DNA from: Amoeboaphelidium protococcarum
Lineage: Eukaryota > Aphelidiomycota > Aphelidea
Assembly: GCA_023515745.1 (NCBI GenBank)
Contig: JALECJ010000258.1
Location: 2,455,164-2,519,163 of the forward strand
Reading direction: 5' to 3'
DNA length: 64,000 nucleotides
The position numbers were made by a program, and so were the translations under genes. A model generated the notes under the pieces. That model made no database searches and had not been told where the DNA came from. It saw only the letters and a program-made list of their open reading frames with translations. Of this stretch, positions 36,782-49,724 are shown one piece after another. The first letter of the stretch is position 1, and each line of letters opens with the position of its first letter.

Positions 36782-38596
36782 TCAGTATGAGTAATCTTTT
36801 GCGCGATACTTTTACTTTGAACCAGAGTTGGAGTACTTTGGAGAGCCATAACTTTTACTGGATCCGCCCTTCTTCTGGCCTCCGTAGTAACTGTTGTTAT
36901 TATAATCTTTGCCAGATCTGCCACCTCTTTACTGCTGCTGATTATAATGAGAGCTCTGTTCTTTGATTGCTTAAAACTAAGACATATCATCCTGATCACC
37001 ATCATGATTAGTGGTAAGTAAATCATTAGTCAGAGACTTGATCATGGCCGCAACGAGAGCAGAAGACTTTTAATCTTGCAACTCTTGCATTCCACAAGCA
37101 GTCAGCAATGTTCGGGTGTGGTCCATGTACCCAGCTAGATCATCCTAAAGATTGGCCATCACCTAAGGGATAATTGTGGTCTCCAATGATGCACTCAATA
37201 CTTCTTATTTGGTTGGAACAGACACGTAATCCATGACAATCTTGGTATCCTTCTCAATCTCTTTTAACTTGTTTATATCTCTGCTGACAGAACCAGATCC
37301 TCCTCCTCTGCCATATCTATCTCTCTTACGTCTATCGTTGGACTATGATGGATCAAAGAGAGTGACATTAGTTCCAAAGTTATTAGCGCGACCAGTTCTA
37401 CCACTTCTATGTACGAAAGACTCCACGTTATCTGGAGGGCCCATTTGGACAACCATGTTCACATTTTTGATATCAAGGCCACGACTAGCCACATCAGTAC
37501 ATACAAGGACATTCAATTTACCATCTCTGTACTATTGCAGCGTCTCATCACGTTCACGCTGGCCGAGATCACTATGCAAGGCAGCAACATTCAACTTATG
37601 AGCGAAGAATGAGCTTGCTGCCTGATGCAGTTTTGTGGCAACCTCATTAGCTTCCTTCTTGGTCTGTGTAAATATCAGAATCTAATCTTTGTGAGCACCT
37701 TTTCCACCATTACTAAGAGTGGCGTCTTCCGGTCGTGTGTGCTACCAAGTTCCAGTATAATGAAGGGCCAGTATATCAATCAACGATGACAGCTATCTAT
37801 CCTTCTTACAAGGGATAGCAAGATACTTTATACTAGATGGAGCATTATTCTCTTATCCAACCAGATCGATTGTGGTATAACCAGGGCGGAAGAACTTTCT
37901 GGCAGCCTATTTCACCCACCTGGGCATAGTTGCACTAAATAGCAAAGTCTAATGTTCTGTCGCGTTGGAAGTGGAAGCTTTATGCTTCTTAATCAAACCC
38001 AGAATCTGCTCCAATTACTCTTCAAAGCCAATATCCAACATGTAATCGCTCTCATCCAGGCAGAGTAATTACACCTAACTCAAATTAAACTTATTGCTGT
38101 CTAGCAGGTCAACAATACGACCGGGGGTACCAATACATATATCAGCCGATCTTAGCGCGTTGACTTGCGGGCCATATCCGACGCCACCATAAATACAAGC
38201 ACTTTACAAATCAGGCAAAAACTTTGCAGCCACGTCATGAACCTGAGTAGCCAGCTCACGCGTTGGACACAGAATCATAGATCTAGGTGCAAAATCTCTC
38301 TTATTGGCACTAGCAGAGTTTTACAGAATCTAGCCAATAGGCAGTAGAAACGCCAGCGATTTTCCACTTCCAGTCTTGGCTCTTGCAATCAGATCCTTGC
38401 CGTCCATGATGATATCAAATGTCTACTTCTGAATCGGAAATAACTCCTTAATACCATTACGTATTAAAATGTTTTAGTATTTAGGAGACAGATTAGGATG
38501 AATCTAGCAATCAACACTCTATTATTATGCAGCACTATTACTACTAACAGAGCTATGTCTGATCTGACGTATGACGCGCTTAGTCTATCGAAACAT
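36782..38596 (-). CDS. DEAD-box RNA helicase, DDX21/RH3/PMH-like
   Basis: 604 aa. Q-motif region, ARAKTGSGKSLAFLLP (motif I), PTRELATQV (Ia), GTPGRI (Ib), CLDESDYMLD (motif II as DESD), LLFSATMP (III), VLVCTDVASRGLDI (V), HRSGRTGRA (VI). After the core comes SASLETTI in the position of the GUCT domain and a Gly/Arg/Ser-rich tail (QRGGRSGKD, YYGGQKKGGSSKSYG), as in DDX21/50 and plant organelle helicases RH3/PMH. The N-terminus MFRQTKRVIRQIRHSSVSS is basic and could be a mitochondrial presequence, so organelle RNA folding is as likely as nucleolar work. No intron. Confidence 0.92.
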
Positions 38597-38723
38597 TTGC
38601 GCGTTTTTCGTTTCAGTTTGTTTTAAAGAGAGAAAAGAAAGAGGAAGGCGTTTCAATCTAACTAGCTGTAAAGTCTCACAATAGTAGAAATTCCATTGCA
38701 TCAAAGTATAATTTTTTGGTTAA

Positions 38724-39821
38724 TCAAACAATTTCATCAATAGGATCACTATGAAGATTTTACTTTGCGTCTCCATCCACTGTCATCTCTGTATCTTGTA
38801 ATTAGCTGGGAGCAACTTTCGCAACCGGTAAAATACTAATCTGATCAAAGTAAGCTCCCGACTTCATAACACTTGCTGCAATATCATCAGGCGTGGACTC
38901 GGAATCATCAGTCGTTGCATTCTTTGCCTTGGACTTGGCTTTAGATTTTTACTACGTTTTTCTCTGTGGCTAAGTACCATCAGGCCTCAAAGTGACTAGT
39001 TACATCAAGACGCTGAAGAAGGCATGAGACCAGAATGTGCAAAACATTAGGCACAGATCAACAATGGCAATACGAGAATGTAAACTCAGTGCCATATTCT
39101 AATCAACCAATAAGTCATCTGACATCAACTGCCCCGCTGGCCAAGCAAAGAAACACGCTGATACTCCACACATCAGCTCTACCACCACGATAATCAGTGT
39201 CTTGATCACAAGTGGAATGACTGACTTGTTTAAATACTCGGAGGCTTTCTTTTTATCTTATTTGGAACCCAATGTATCCTTCTTAATATCTAGCACAATC
39301 TTGAGGGAAATCAGACCTGAAGCAGAGTCTAGCAATCCAATGTAGCAATAAAATACCACCCAATAGATACGCGTCGTAAAGTAAATTGTTGGAAAGATTT
39401 AGTAACTGTATAGCGATGCTACTATTCCAATGTACAGTCCTCCTAATGCTATCAGTGGCATCCAAAGTCCAGTCGACACCAAGTTTGAACTGTGATACAA
39501 CCACGTGAATGACTTTAATCTCAAAATGACAATAGTCTCGTACATAATCACATTGATAGTGTATAGGATCTCACCCGCGGTCCATAAAGCATAGTATAAT
39601 CCATTGTCGCCAGATGGCTAGATGATAAACTCCTTTGACAACTTGATTACAGCGCATAGTAGAGTGCCAGTAGCGCTTAAAGCCATTAGGCGTTATATCT
39701 AAGTCTTTGTTTCGACCGCGCGATAGTGCTGACCAATAGCTAAAGCCAAGGCAACTACGGCGAAGGCAACTTCCACTGATATGGCGACTGGATTAAAAGG
39801 TTGCAAATTTATGGCTAACAT
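38724..39821 (-). CDS. Multi-pass (about 7-TM) membrane protein, unknown
   Basis: 365 aa. At least seven hydrophobic stretches lie in the first 290 residues (for example ISVEVAFAVVALALAIGQHY, VIPLVIKTLIIVVVELMCGV, IAIVDLCLMFCTFWSHAFF), followed by a charged cytosolic tail (KSKAKSKAKNATTDDSES). The outline is that of a seven-helix receptor or transporter-like protein, but I see no motif that assigns a family. Start ATG 39821, stop TGA 38724, no intron. Confidence 0.6.
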
Positions 39822-40024
39822 TTTTGTTGCTTATAAACCGTTTGATTATAAAAGTATGCAATTTTAATGAGGAGCTGTAATACCGTGAGAGAGAAATTTT
39901 CACATGCCGCCATCTAAATATAGATTTGCCTCGTTACAAACGTCATTTCCATCCAAAGAGTTGGTTCATATTCAGATAGGGATATTGCACCAATGCGTCC
40001 CTATCTAGAGGACAAAAAATTAAA

Positions 40025-40107
40025 CGTCGACAGCAGGATTTGAACCTGCGCGCCCAGAGGGCAGTTGATTTCGAGTCAACCCCATTGGACCACTTTGGTA
40101 TGTCGAC
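40025..40107 (-). tRNA. tRNA-Ser (CGA anticodon)
   Basis: Class II tRNA with long variable arm. Acceptor GTCGACA/TGTCGAC, anticodon loop CTCGAAA (CGA), variable arm GCCCTCTGGGC, T-arm GCAGG-TTCAAAT-CCTGC, discriminator G. No intron. Almost identical in acceptor, variable and T arms to the tRNA-Ser 3.7 kb to the right in opposite orientation. Confidence 0.95.
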
Positions 40108-40485
40108 CTAAAATCGGCAAATTTTTGCGGAGGCGTATAACTTAAAGTACAACTTGAGAGAAATTTAGCGTGTTAAGATCCATAGAGCAAATTTTCCGGT
40201 TTGTTTTCAGAACTTGTTCATTTACAAATTTTGCTTCAATGCTTTTTACACAACACATCGCCTGAATCGAACTTTTAAAACAGAGAGCTGCAGTCTTGGG
40301 CAAGGTAAATCTTTTGAGTGATTGCTTTGTTTACGATCTTATTTAAAGCGCACGCCGATGGGGTAGTTCTGTTTGCTAGTGACGACTACGTTAGGTGCCT
40401 AATCCTCCTTGGCACAAGAGCATAAGCAGCTGCGATCGAAGAATTCTATAAACAGAGGCTGTAATTTTGTTTTTGCTGGATTCTT
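40108..40485. other. Intergenic
   Basis: About 380 bp between tRNA-Ser and the next plus-strand ATG. Contains scattered ACGCC/GCGCG words but no gene I can support. Confidence 0.45.
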
Positions 40486-40933
40486 ATGCAAGATAGCTCA
40501 TCTGTTCAAATTTATCAAACCAAGGATTTAGCCGAGACGTCCTTACCTGTATAAGAAAGCCATCTATTTTCCAATGTGTAAAGAGACCACGAACACACTA
40601 ACTAGGATGGTGAAATATCGGACTTGGCCCAAGTGATAAATCGCGCGGATCTATTGCGTGATTTCGATTCAGATCATTGGATGAGGGGAGAAGCTCTCCA
40701 TATGATCATGTCTCATCTGAGTAGGCAGTGCTCTGGCTAAAAGGTTTTTTATGCCTCCTAATAGTTTGATATAGTGAGCACAACTGTCATTTATAGAACT
40801 GGCAGTGATGAAAATTATCTAGTGGTATTATAAGTTATGATTCACTTTAGTTAAAGGTTAATATGAGGGATAGACTGGTTAAGTATTCTAGAAAAGAGCT
40901 TAGTCTGATTGATGCTGCTAAAGTTTTACAGTG
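40486..40933 (+). CDS. Hypothetical protein fragment (spliced), 5' part of a broken gene
   Basis: ATG 40486 starts MQDSSSVQIYQTKDLAETSL and reads well (QDGEISDLAQVINRADLLRD, then TTVIYRTGSDENYL). A short intron with GTATTA donor (26 nt ending CTTTAG, or 32 nt ending TTAAAG, about 40,827-40,858) joins it to LKVNMRDRLVKYSRKELSLI. TGA at 40931 then follows, although the same frame carries on convincingly beyond it (DALIEFLLDRLNQKFSVILT) to about 41,110. Further plus-strand pieces up to 41,390 occur in shifting frames. The opposite strand is also open here, including a good GTAAGC donor, so strand assignment is not certain. Confidence 0.35.
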
Positions 40934-41154
40934 AGATGCGCTTATTGAGTTCTTGTTGGATCGGCTGAATTAAAAGTTTTCTGTTATATTGACTGCTGAA
41001 TCTATTGGATAATTCTTAAAACCGTAGAAGCATGCGTATATGCCGACTCTGTCTAAGATATAAACAATGCTTACCTTGCAGTATAAGAAAAAATTATTGA
41101 CATTGGCATGGGGATGATTTTTAAAGATGTATCTGACCGCAATAAAACCACACC

Positions 41155-41403
41155 TCAATTCTTTTGCTTCCTCCATGTCCCGTGGCAGAGCATCGATGAT
41201 TTGATTTTAAGTGATTGTAAGTCGTAGCATGGTTCTAATTTCTGCGCATGATGAGACTCCTTTAAGTCCATTTCCGCCAGAATCAGCTGCCAATGTTCAA
41301 TAAACTGCCTGAGTATAAACTGGCACACTTTCATATCCCGCTCAGCAAGACAGTAGCAAAGATGTCTCAGATTTTCGGCGTTAATTAGATGGAGAGCATG
41401 CAT
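41155..41403 (-). CDS. Small open frame, strand uncertain
   Basis: 82 codons from ATG 41403 to TGA 41155 with natural-looking text (NAENLRHLCYCLAERDMKV, then QFILRQFIEHWQLILAEMD). A second minus frame, NQIIDALPRDMEEAKELRCG, extends it to a GTAAGC splice donor near 41,075. It overlaps the start of the next plus-strand gene by 15 bp. Either this is a real minus-strand gene whose continuation I cannot model, or it is antisense noise over a broken plus-strand gene. Confidence 0.3.
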   Translation of the reverse strand: MHALHLINAENLRHLCYCLAERDMKVCQFILRQFIEHWQLILAEMDLKESHHAQKLEPCYDLQSLKIKSSMLCHGTWRKQKN

Positions 41404-42744
41404 AAATTAAGATCTAAGTTCCACTTTGGTGATATTATCAAGGGCGAACACATCGTGAAGGAATTCGAAGCAGATCTGTACAGTGTCTCCATACCTGCGC
41501 CATCTGCAGTCGTGGATCCCGCTCAAGATGAACGGTTCACGATTGAATCGCATCCTGCCGTGACGACCGAAGTTTAACGTGATAAGACACTGTTTGTACC
41601 TTGCTCCCTGGTGGCTAGTTTGCGCAAAGCAGTATTATTTCCAGTGGCTAGCTCCAATCGAAGCTTGTCAACTGATTAGAAAAGCTCCCTGACACTCTAG
41701 TAAACTGCCGCATCCAAATCAGGCATGAAGAGAAAGTCGTTGGAGCAGCTGCATGCTCGCAGCAAGTCTTCGATTCAGCAGTCATCGTGTCCTGGCGGAC
41801 ACTGTCCTGATGACACTTTATTGGAGGAGTATTCAGATGAAGACGACGAGGATGTTGACATATATGATCATTAAGAAGAAGACTTGCAGTTAGAGGTCGA
41901 AGAGGAGGCGGACGAGCCTGAGGTAGATCAGCCGCGACAAAATTATCAATGGCTTAATGACAACAACTTTCCTTAGCTGGACATCCAAGACAAATTGTTG
42001 AAATTTTTTGGTGTTGATCGTAGAGTCACTAACATGTCAACCAGTGTAGGGATCAGGGCCACTGATGAGCATAATGCGCTGCAAAATTTGGTGGCTAGCA
42101 GTCCTTAAGATCTAGAATCCGTCATGCTAGCGACTGACGATTACTACCATGAGCTGCATGGGAGATCAAGGCCTAACGACAGAGAGCGTGTCAAAGACCG
42201 GTGGGCCCAGCCTAGATACTGCTTTACTCTGGAGGACTGCTTACTTAAGTCAAAAGATGCTGCCGCTAAACCCAATTAGTGGATGCCATCTCATCTGGAT
42301 CTGTCTATTTAAAAGTACAAATTTACCATATTAAAAGTGGAGAGGAGACTAATAATGGACAAGGCTGCGTAACTGTTGGGATTGGCTAACTTCAGTCATA
42401 AGTCAGAAAGACAAGACAATTATCTTCTGGGGAACTGGAGGAACGTCAAGATATGGAAGGAGATACCTGAGAGGACACCATTTCATCCTCCGATCTAAAA
42501 ATTATTGGCATGTCTCCGTCATCTGGGTCGAATCATTGCTACACATGAGAAAGGCACATCGAAGCATTGCTATCATGATTTACAGCCAGTAAAGAGAAGG
42601 AGATCAGGGAAGCTCGACAAAGTTACTTGTCATCATTGTAACTAGACTATCAACGGGGATGTTTAAGGGGGAGCCAATGTATTGAGAGTTGGATTAACAA
42701 TGAGTACGAATGGTGGAAACTTTCCAAAGGAATAAACTAGATGA
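41389..42744 (+). CDS. Acidic hypothetical protein with C-terminal CxxC
   Basis: 451 codons open from ATG 41389 to TGA 42742. N-terminal HKLRSKFHFGDIIKGEHIVK; central strongly acidic tract (EEYSDEDDEDVDIYDHQEED, then EVEEEADEPEV); a longer C-terminal part with ESVMLATDDYYHELHGRSR, WRNVKIWKEIPERTPFHPP and a possible zinc site (HCYH ... CHHC). Nuclear-type composition. Family not recognised. It lies between two inverted tRNA-Ser genes, so a mobile-element origin is worth excluding. The true start may be upstream. Confidence 0.55.
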
Positions 42745-43049
42745 TTAGATAATTATATTCAGATTTACTTTATATTCTTAACATAGTTTATCTCCATACA
42801 ACGTAAAAAAGCTCAGAATTGGTCAAGTTTATCGACAAAGGTACATCGCGTCGAACGAAATTCGTTTATATTTTGATTGTTTGAATTAACCATAACATTT
42901 GATAAAAACATCAGAATTGAATAAATCAAGGAAGCCATAAATCATCCTTCATTAGTTTCATTAGAATACAATAGAAATTATAGTATATTTCGGATAATAT
43001 ATAGAAAACATTGAAACAATTAATTTGCTATACTTGAAGTAGATGTTGT
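42745..43049. other. Intergenic, AT-rich
   Basis: About 300 bp between convergent genes, AT-rich, with no gene, repeat or RNA recognised. Confidence 0.5.
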
Positions 43050-43307
43050 TCATTCAGTGTGTTGGAGTTTTTAGGATAGCCCCTCCGTGCGTTTGTCCGT
43101 ATAAGGCACGTGTCCAAGAAATGCCATATAATGACTGCGGCCTTTGAATAAGGCGAATCCTGGCAATCTAAATGATTTACCATACGCGATTTGTGATGAA
43201 ATGGCTATAAGAGTTGACGCCGGTAATGTCAGGTATTCTGATACACCTATTGAGCTTGCTTCTTTGGAGTTTAAACGGGTCAGGCTCTTTTTTAAATGCG
43301 ACATCAT
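43050..43307 (-). CDS. Small hypothetical protein, possibly mitochondrial
   Basis: 85 aa from the doubled ATG at 43307/43304 to TGA 43050. N-terminus basic (MMSHLKKSLTRLNSKEASS), a weakly hydrophobic middle (LTLPASTLIAISSQIAYG) and KSFRLPGFALFKGRSHYMAF toward the end. CG-rich sequence resembling other promoters of this window (TGTCGCG, AACGCG) sits just upstream of the ATGs. The plus frame over the same DNA (to 43509) lacks an ATG at its start. Family unknown. Confidence 0.45.
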
Positions 43308-43719
43308 CGCGTTTTTTGATCGCGACACGTCAGCAATGCAACTAGCATATAATGATATGTACCAAAACTCTCATAGAATACGGTATACGTTCAGCAAGAC
43401 CCGGGATAAGTTTTCTGCTCTCGAATGCAGAGTCAATATTTCGAATCTTAAAGCGCACGGTCAAACTTCAAGGCTAGTGTCTAAATGTCGCCCTTCCGAC
43501 ACGCCTTAACGGGTGACGAAAGTCGAAACGTCTTGCTTAGCAAGGTATCGATTACTGATCCTCACTGTATATGGTGAGTGTACTGAGATACTCCGGCCAT
43601 CGTGCCGCTTAAACTCGCCACTATTTGGTATGACCTTGTAGTAGGTTTGCTCGTGGCTCTTCTGCAAATGATTCGTTGTATATAATTAGTGCAGAGTCAG
43701 AATTTTAGCATTTTCCCGT

Positions 43720-43801
43720 GTCGACATATCGAAGTGGTTAACGAGATTGACTTGAAATCAATTGCCCTCCGGGCGCGCAGGTTCAAATCCTGCTGTCGAC
43801 G
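43720..43801 (+). tRNA. tRNA-Ser (TGA anticodon)
   Basis: Class II tRNA. Acceptor GTCGACA/TGTCGAC, anticodon loop CTTGAAA (TGA), variable arm GCCCTCCGGGC, T-arm GCAGG-TTCAAAT-CCTGC, discriminator G, T-run downstream. Opposite orientation to the tRNA-Ser(CGA) at 40.0 kb. The anticodon reads UCN serine codons and is not related to UGA decoding. Confidence 0.95.
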
Positions 43802-43943
43802 ATCTTTATTACATTTTTGGTTGCAAGAATTAATATCTTAACTCTGCTCGAATTACTGTTCTACCATACTTCCTCATCAACTGAACAAAGTACTAACTCT
43901 GGTGGAACTCTGCCATAATAATATTGCCAAAGGTAAAGTACAA

Positions 43944-44147
43944 TCACTAAACTGTATTCAAAGCATATAAATCACAAATCTCCGATTGCAACTTGATAAA
44001 AGATTGAATTCTATTCTACTCCGCTTGTTCATCGCGGGAGACCACTATATTTATAGTCATTCCCTATTTCGTGCCTTCAGGTAATAATGTCACGGGATAC
44101 TCAATCACAGTCAGACGGTCTGGCGTCATTAGTAATGCAATCTACAT
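43944..44147 (-). CDS. Small conserved-looking protein fragment
   Basis: 67 codons from ATG 44147 to TGA 43944: MQIALLMTPDRLTVIEYPVT, LLPEGTKQGMTINIVVSRDE, and RIQSFIKLQSEICDLYALNT. The pattern of a small beta-domain ending in a charged helix looks like a genuine conserved module. A second coherent minus-strand stretch (MAEFHQSQYFVQLMRKYGR) follows at about 43,840-43,920 and another upstream at about 44,340-44,390 (DYDILFKELKEFNSASSRD). They may be further exons I could not join. Confidence 0.4.
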
Positions 44148-44443
44148 ACACTCTCCTCAGTTAGCAACAACTTCTGTAATTCATCTCTATGCAATCAATC
44201 ATACATTAGAATCAACTTTGCTGACGAGTAATGCTACCGGATCTTACGACATGATATTTCCAAAGGGTCAAAAATATTGCAGAGTTGCGCCAGCGAAAAT
44301 AAAGAACGTTGGGAGAGCGGGCTCTCTTTCAGAATCTCGAGACGACGCGCTATTGAATTCCTTCAACTCTTTAAACAGAATATCATAATCTAGGATTTGG
44401 AAACGAGTATCCAAAATTGCAAAGGTAACAAGAAAATTTTAAT

Positions 44444-45091
44444 ATGCTTCGCATTTGTAAAAGATTCAACTCTGGACTGGCTGCTGCTCCTGCTTAAAGT
44501 GCCAAGTTGCTGGGAAAGGCACCTCAATTTTAGGCAGTGTCCGTTTGGAACAAAGAGTTCAAGCAAGTGAAATTGGATGATTTTAAAGGCAAGTGGGTGC
44601 TGCTGTTCACCTATCCTATGGATTTCACATTCACCTGTCCAACCGAGATTTTATCTTTTAGCAAAAACTATGACGAGTTCTAAAAGAACAATTGTCAAGT
44701 TCTGGGTTCATCCGTGGACAGTCAGTTCACTCATCTTGCTTGGATTAATACGCCGCAGGACAAGGGCGGACTTGGTCAGGATTTGAAAGTTCCTCTGCTC
44801 GCTGATGTTAATCGCGACATTGCGACAAAGTATGGCTGCCTTCTGGACAATGGTGTATGTTCTCGTGCCACGTACCTAATCGATCCTCAGCAGCGCATTC
44901 GCCATATCAGCTAGAACGACCTGCCAGTGGGTAGAAATGTTAAAGAGTACTTGCGTCTATTACAAGCGTTCCAGTTTGCTGATGAACACGGTGAAGTGTG
45001 TCCGAGCGACTGGCAAGTTGGCCATGACACTATCAAGCCTGATCCTAAAGGTTCGCTGGAGTATTTTAAAAAGGCTGCCAAGAAGTAATGA
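44444..45091 (+). CDS. 2-Cys peroxiredoxin, mitochondrial type
   Basis: Thiol peroxidase. 215 aa. The presequence-like start [20 protein letters not shown] suggests mitochondria. Peroxidatic motif [15 protein letters not shown] (Cys about residue 68), then [32 protein letters not shown], and the resolving motif HGEVCPSDW near the C-terminus. GGLG and a C-terminal YF segment ([11 protein letters not shown]), the features linked to overoxidation sensitivity, are both present. Stop TGA 45089 after a final Gln (TAA). No intron. Confidence 0.95.
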
Positions 45092-45154
45092 TTAAATGAC
45101 TCATCTTTATGAATTACATTAAATTTATTACTCTTATTTACTCTTTCTATAACT

Positions 45155-46726
<1,572 letters not shown>

Positions 46727-47059
46727 TTCCGCAGACTAAAGTTAATTATTAAGAGTTTATAAATGTCTTTAGAGTAATGAATTTAGCACACACACACACA
46801 ATGGATGGAAATCGAATGAGCAAACTTGAAGAAAGTGGAAGCGAACGCTTTAGAGTTTCCTTTAGAGAACGCGACGAGACGCGATGAGACGCGTGTTTGA
46901 ATTGTTTCGCTCTCTCTTTCAACTGAAGACCGTTCTTTCTCGCCCAGTCGAGCCGCTGACGTAACTTTTGCCTTTTCTTTTGTACTTATAGCAGACATAG
47001 TAAGAACAGATAATCTTCAAGTAGTTGGAAGTTTTAGTGAAATAAGTATCAGAATAAAA
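46727..47059. other. Divergent promoter region
   Basis: About 330 bp between IMPDH (left) and the b5-ACAD gene (right), so it should serve as a two-way promoter. Holds a CA repeat at about 46787-46801 and CG-rich words (GAACGCGACGAGACGCGATG, then GACGCGT) near 46,870-46,893, similar to those before several other genes here. Confidence 0.55.
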
Positions 47060-48598
47060 ATGAAGGAGTATACTAGAGAGGAGGTGTAGAAGCATGATAA
47101 TGATGACTCTTTCTGGATTGTGATCGATGGTATAGTGTATGATCTGACTGTATTTAAGGATATGCATCCAGGTGGAACTGATATATTGACACCTTATGGA
47201 GGTAAGGATGCAACTGAAGTGTTTTATGCTCTGCACCGTCACGATGTTTTGAACAAGTATGGTCCCAAGTATGCTATCGGTAGAATCTAGGGAGAGAAGT
47301 AGGTGGTCAAATCTGGAGGAACTGTGATCAGTAAAGTTCCGTACGCCGAGGCTGCATTCTGGCAGAGTGGAAGATCAGCTTATTATAAAGAGACTCATAT
47401 CAAGTTCAAGTAGGCTTTACGCAAGTTCTTTACAGAGGAAATTCTACCAGAGGCCAAGGTGAAAGATGACCTGGATGAGGCGCCATCGAAAGAGTTGTTT
47501 GAAAAGTGCGGCCAGTTTGGTCTATGGGCAAGTAGACTTGGTCCTGGGCATTGGATGAAAGGTCGTCAGTTGCCTGGTGGTGTAAAGCCTGAAGAGTTTG
47601 ATTATTTCCATGAACTGATTGCGCATGAAGAGATCCAGACTCTGGGATATCCTGGATTCTCTGATGGCCTAGCGTGTGGTTTGGTTATAGGCCTGCCGCC
47701 GTTGCTGCACTTTGGTAGTGCAGAGTTGTAGAAGCGTGTGGTGCCTGATATTTTGGATGGTAAAAAGAGAATTTGTTTGAGTATTACTGAGCCATTCTGT
47801 GGAAGTGATGTGTCTGCCATCTAGACCACGGCCAAGTTGAGTGATGATGGAAAGTATTACATTGTGAATGGTGTCAAGAAGTGGATCACTAATGGACACC
47901 ATGCCTAGTACTTCACCACTGCTGTCAGGACGGGGGGTAAAGGGATGAATGGTATCTCAATGTTGTTGATTGAACGCTCCCCTGGCCTGAGAACTAAGCC
48001 TATCAAGACTGCCTATTCCTCCTCTGCTGGTACGTCTCTTGTCATTATGGAGAATGTAAAGGTGCCTGTTGAGAATCTGCTTGGTAAATTGAATGAAGGT
48101 TTCAAGACTATCATGTTCAATTTCAATCATGAGAGATGGCTGATTGTGTGCCAGTCTGTACGCGCATCACGTCTGGTGGTCGAAGAGTGCTTCAAGTGGG
48201 CCATGCAGCGTCAAGTCTTTGGTAAGCCATTGATCTCCCAGCCGGTGATTAGAGAGAAATTGGCGCAGATGATTTCAAGAGTGGAGGCCACGTAGTCCTG
48301 GCTGGAGTCGATCACGTACCAGATGTCAGTCATGTCTTACAAAGAGCAGTCTTTGCATTTGGCCGGTCCTATTGCTCTACTCAAACTGTTCTCCACCAGA
48401 TCGGGGGAGTTTGTTTGTGATTAAGCCTGTCAAATCTTTGGAGGTCGTGCCATAACTTCAACTGGTATGGGACAGGTGGTGGAGAGATATCGTCGTGCCA
48501 CCAAGTTTGCCGCTATTCTCGGTGGTTCTGAAGAGATTATGGCTGACTTGGCCATCCGTCAGGCTGTCAAGATGTATCCAAAATCTGCAAGATTATGA
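47060..48598 (+). CDS. Cytochrome b5-acyl-CoA dehydrogenase fusion
   Basis: 512 aa. N-terminal cytochrome b5 domain (about 1-80): YTREEVQKHDNDDSFWIVID, heme ligand HPGG and second His in ALHRHDVL. Then an acyl-CoA dehydrogenase: CLSITEPFCGSDVSAIQ (FAD/substrate), KKWITNGHHAQYF, ERWLIVCQSVRASR, QRQVFGKPL, QIFGGRAIT and GGSEEIMADLAIRQ. The usual catalytic Glu of the YEG motif is not there (ILGG), so the base may sit elsewhere, as in some long-chain enzymes. Similar fusions are known from fungi. No targeting signal. Stop TGA 48596, no intron. Confidence 0.92.
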
Positions 48599-48760
48599 TT
48601 TATCTGTTCTTTATATATACCGCGTGAATTTAATAGTATATCTTCAATAATTGCGACTCTTACTATTGTTGTTTTTTTATTGGTCGTAAAGCTAACTATC
48701 ATAATAACTTTATATTTCTTTTAATCAGTGAGATCAATAACGATCACAATTGGTGAGAGA

Positions 48761-49615
48761 ATGGTGGAAATGTTTAAAATACCAGCGACTAAAATTGCAA
48801 GCGATTCTGAAGTACAGGCTCTCAAATAGTATTAAAACAAGTTTAAATGTGTTGTGATGGGTGGTACTGGTGCAGTGGGTCGTCATTTGGTTGCGCGGCT
48901 ACTTGAGACAGGTGCCTTCTCAAAGGTGGTAATGTTGACCAGGAAGCCTGCTGATTCCGTTCAGTATGATGGCGACAACAAATAGGCGTTGCAAGTGTGT
49001 CAGTATAATTTCGAGTCCCCAAGTGCAGATTAGATTGAATACTTGAAAGACAGCGATTGCTTTTTCATCACTCATGGCACAACGCGGGCCCAGGCAGGCT
49101 CAGCAGAAGCATTTGTAAAGATTGACAAGGATTACGTCGTCAACACTGCCAAGCTGTGGAAAGAGTAGAACTCTGGCAAGTAGTAAAAGTAGTTGAAATG
49201 TTTTTTGCTAACATCTGCTGGTGCAAATCCTTAATCAGCATTTCTATATCCGAAAACTAAAGGAGAGATTGAGTAGGAATTGGCTAAACTTAATTTTACG
49301 AACCTGAGCATATTCCGACCTGGTTTTCTGGAAGGCCGCCCCAATGATGGTAGAGTAATGGAGAAGATTGGCGGCGCGTTGATAGTTCCGCTTTTGAAAG
49401 TATTCGCTCCCAAGAAGGGATGTGTATCAGTAGAAGGTGTGGCAGATGCTATGGTAAAAGCATCATTGGATCAATAGCCTTAAGCACTGAAAGATGTCAA
49501 ATCATACACGTAGTCAATGAATCAAAAGATTGTTCACAATGCAACTTGCGATGGATCAATCGATATCTACGACAATGAATCCATCTATGTTCTATCCAAC
49601 AGTCAATTTGAATGA
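48761..49615 (+). CDS. TIP30/HTATIP2-like NAD(P)-binding oxidoreductase
   Basis: 284 aa. Rossmann fold with VVMGGTGAVGRHLVARLLE (dinucleotide loop), FITHGTTRAQAGSAEAFVKI and later LLTSAGANPQSAFLYPKTKG (active-site Tyr-x-x-x-Lys), IFRPGFLEGRPNDGR. This is the pattern of atypical short-chain dehydrogenases of the HTATIP2 group. About 35 N-terminal residues precede the fold. The substrate is unknown. Start ATG 48761, stop TGA 49613, no intron. Confidence 0.87.
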
Positions 49616-49724
49616 AAGTACCTCCATACACGCGTGATATTATTATACAGGAATGAGAATATGCTAAATAATTAATGACAGAGTCCCATAATACTAACAA
49701 TTAATGCTATATTCTATTAATCAA

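Noticed and set aside
43720-43801. tRNA with TGA anticodon as a UGA suppressor
   Set aside because: Anticodon TGA pairs with UCA/UCN serine codons; a UGA suppressor would need TCA. It is an ordinary tRNA-Ser.
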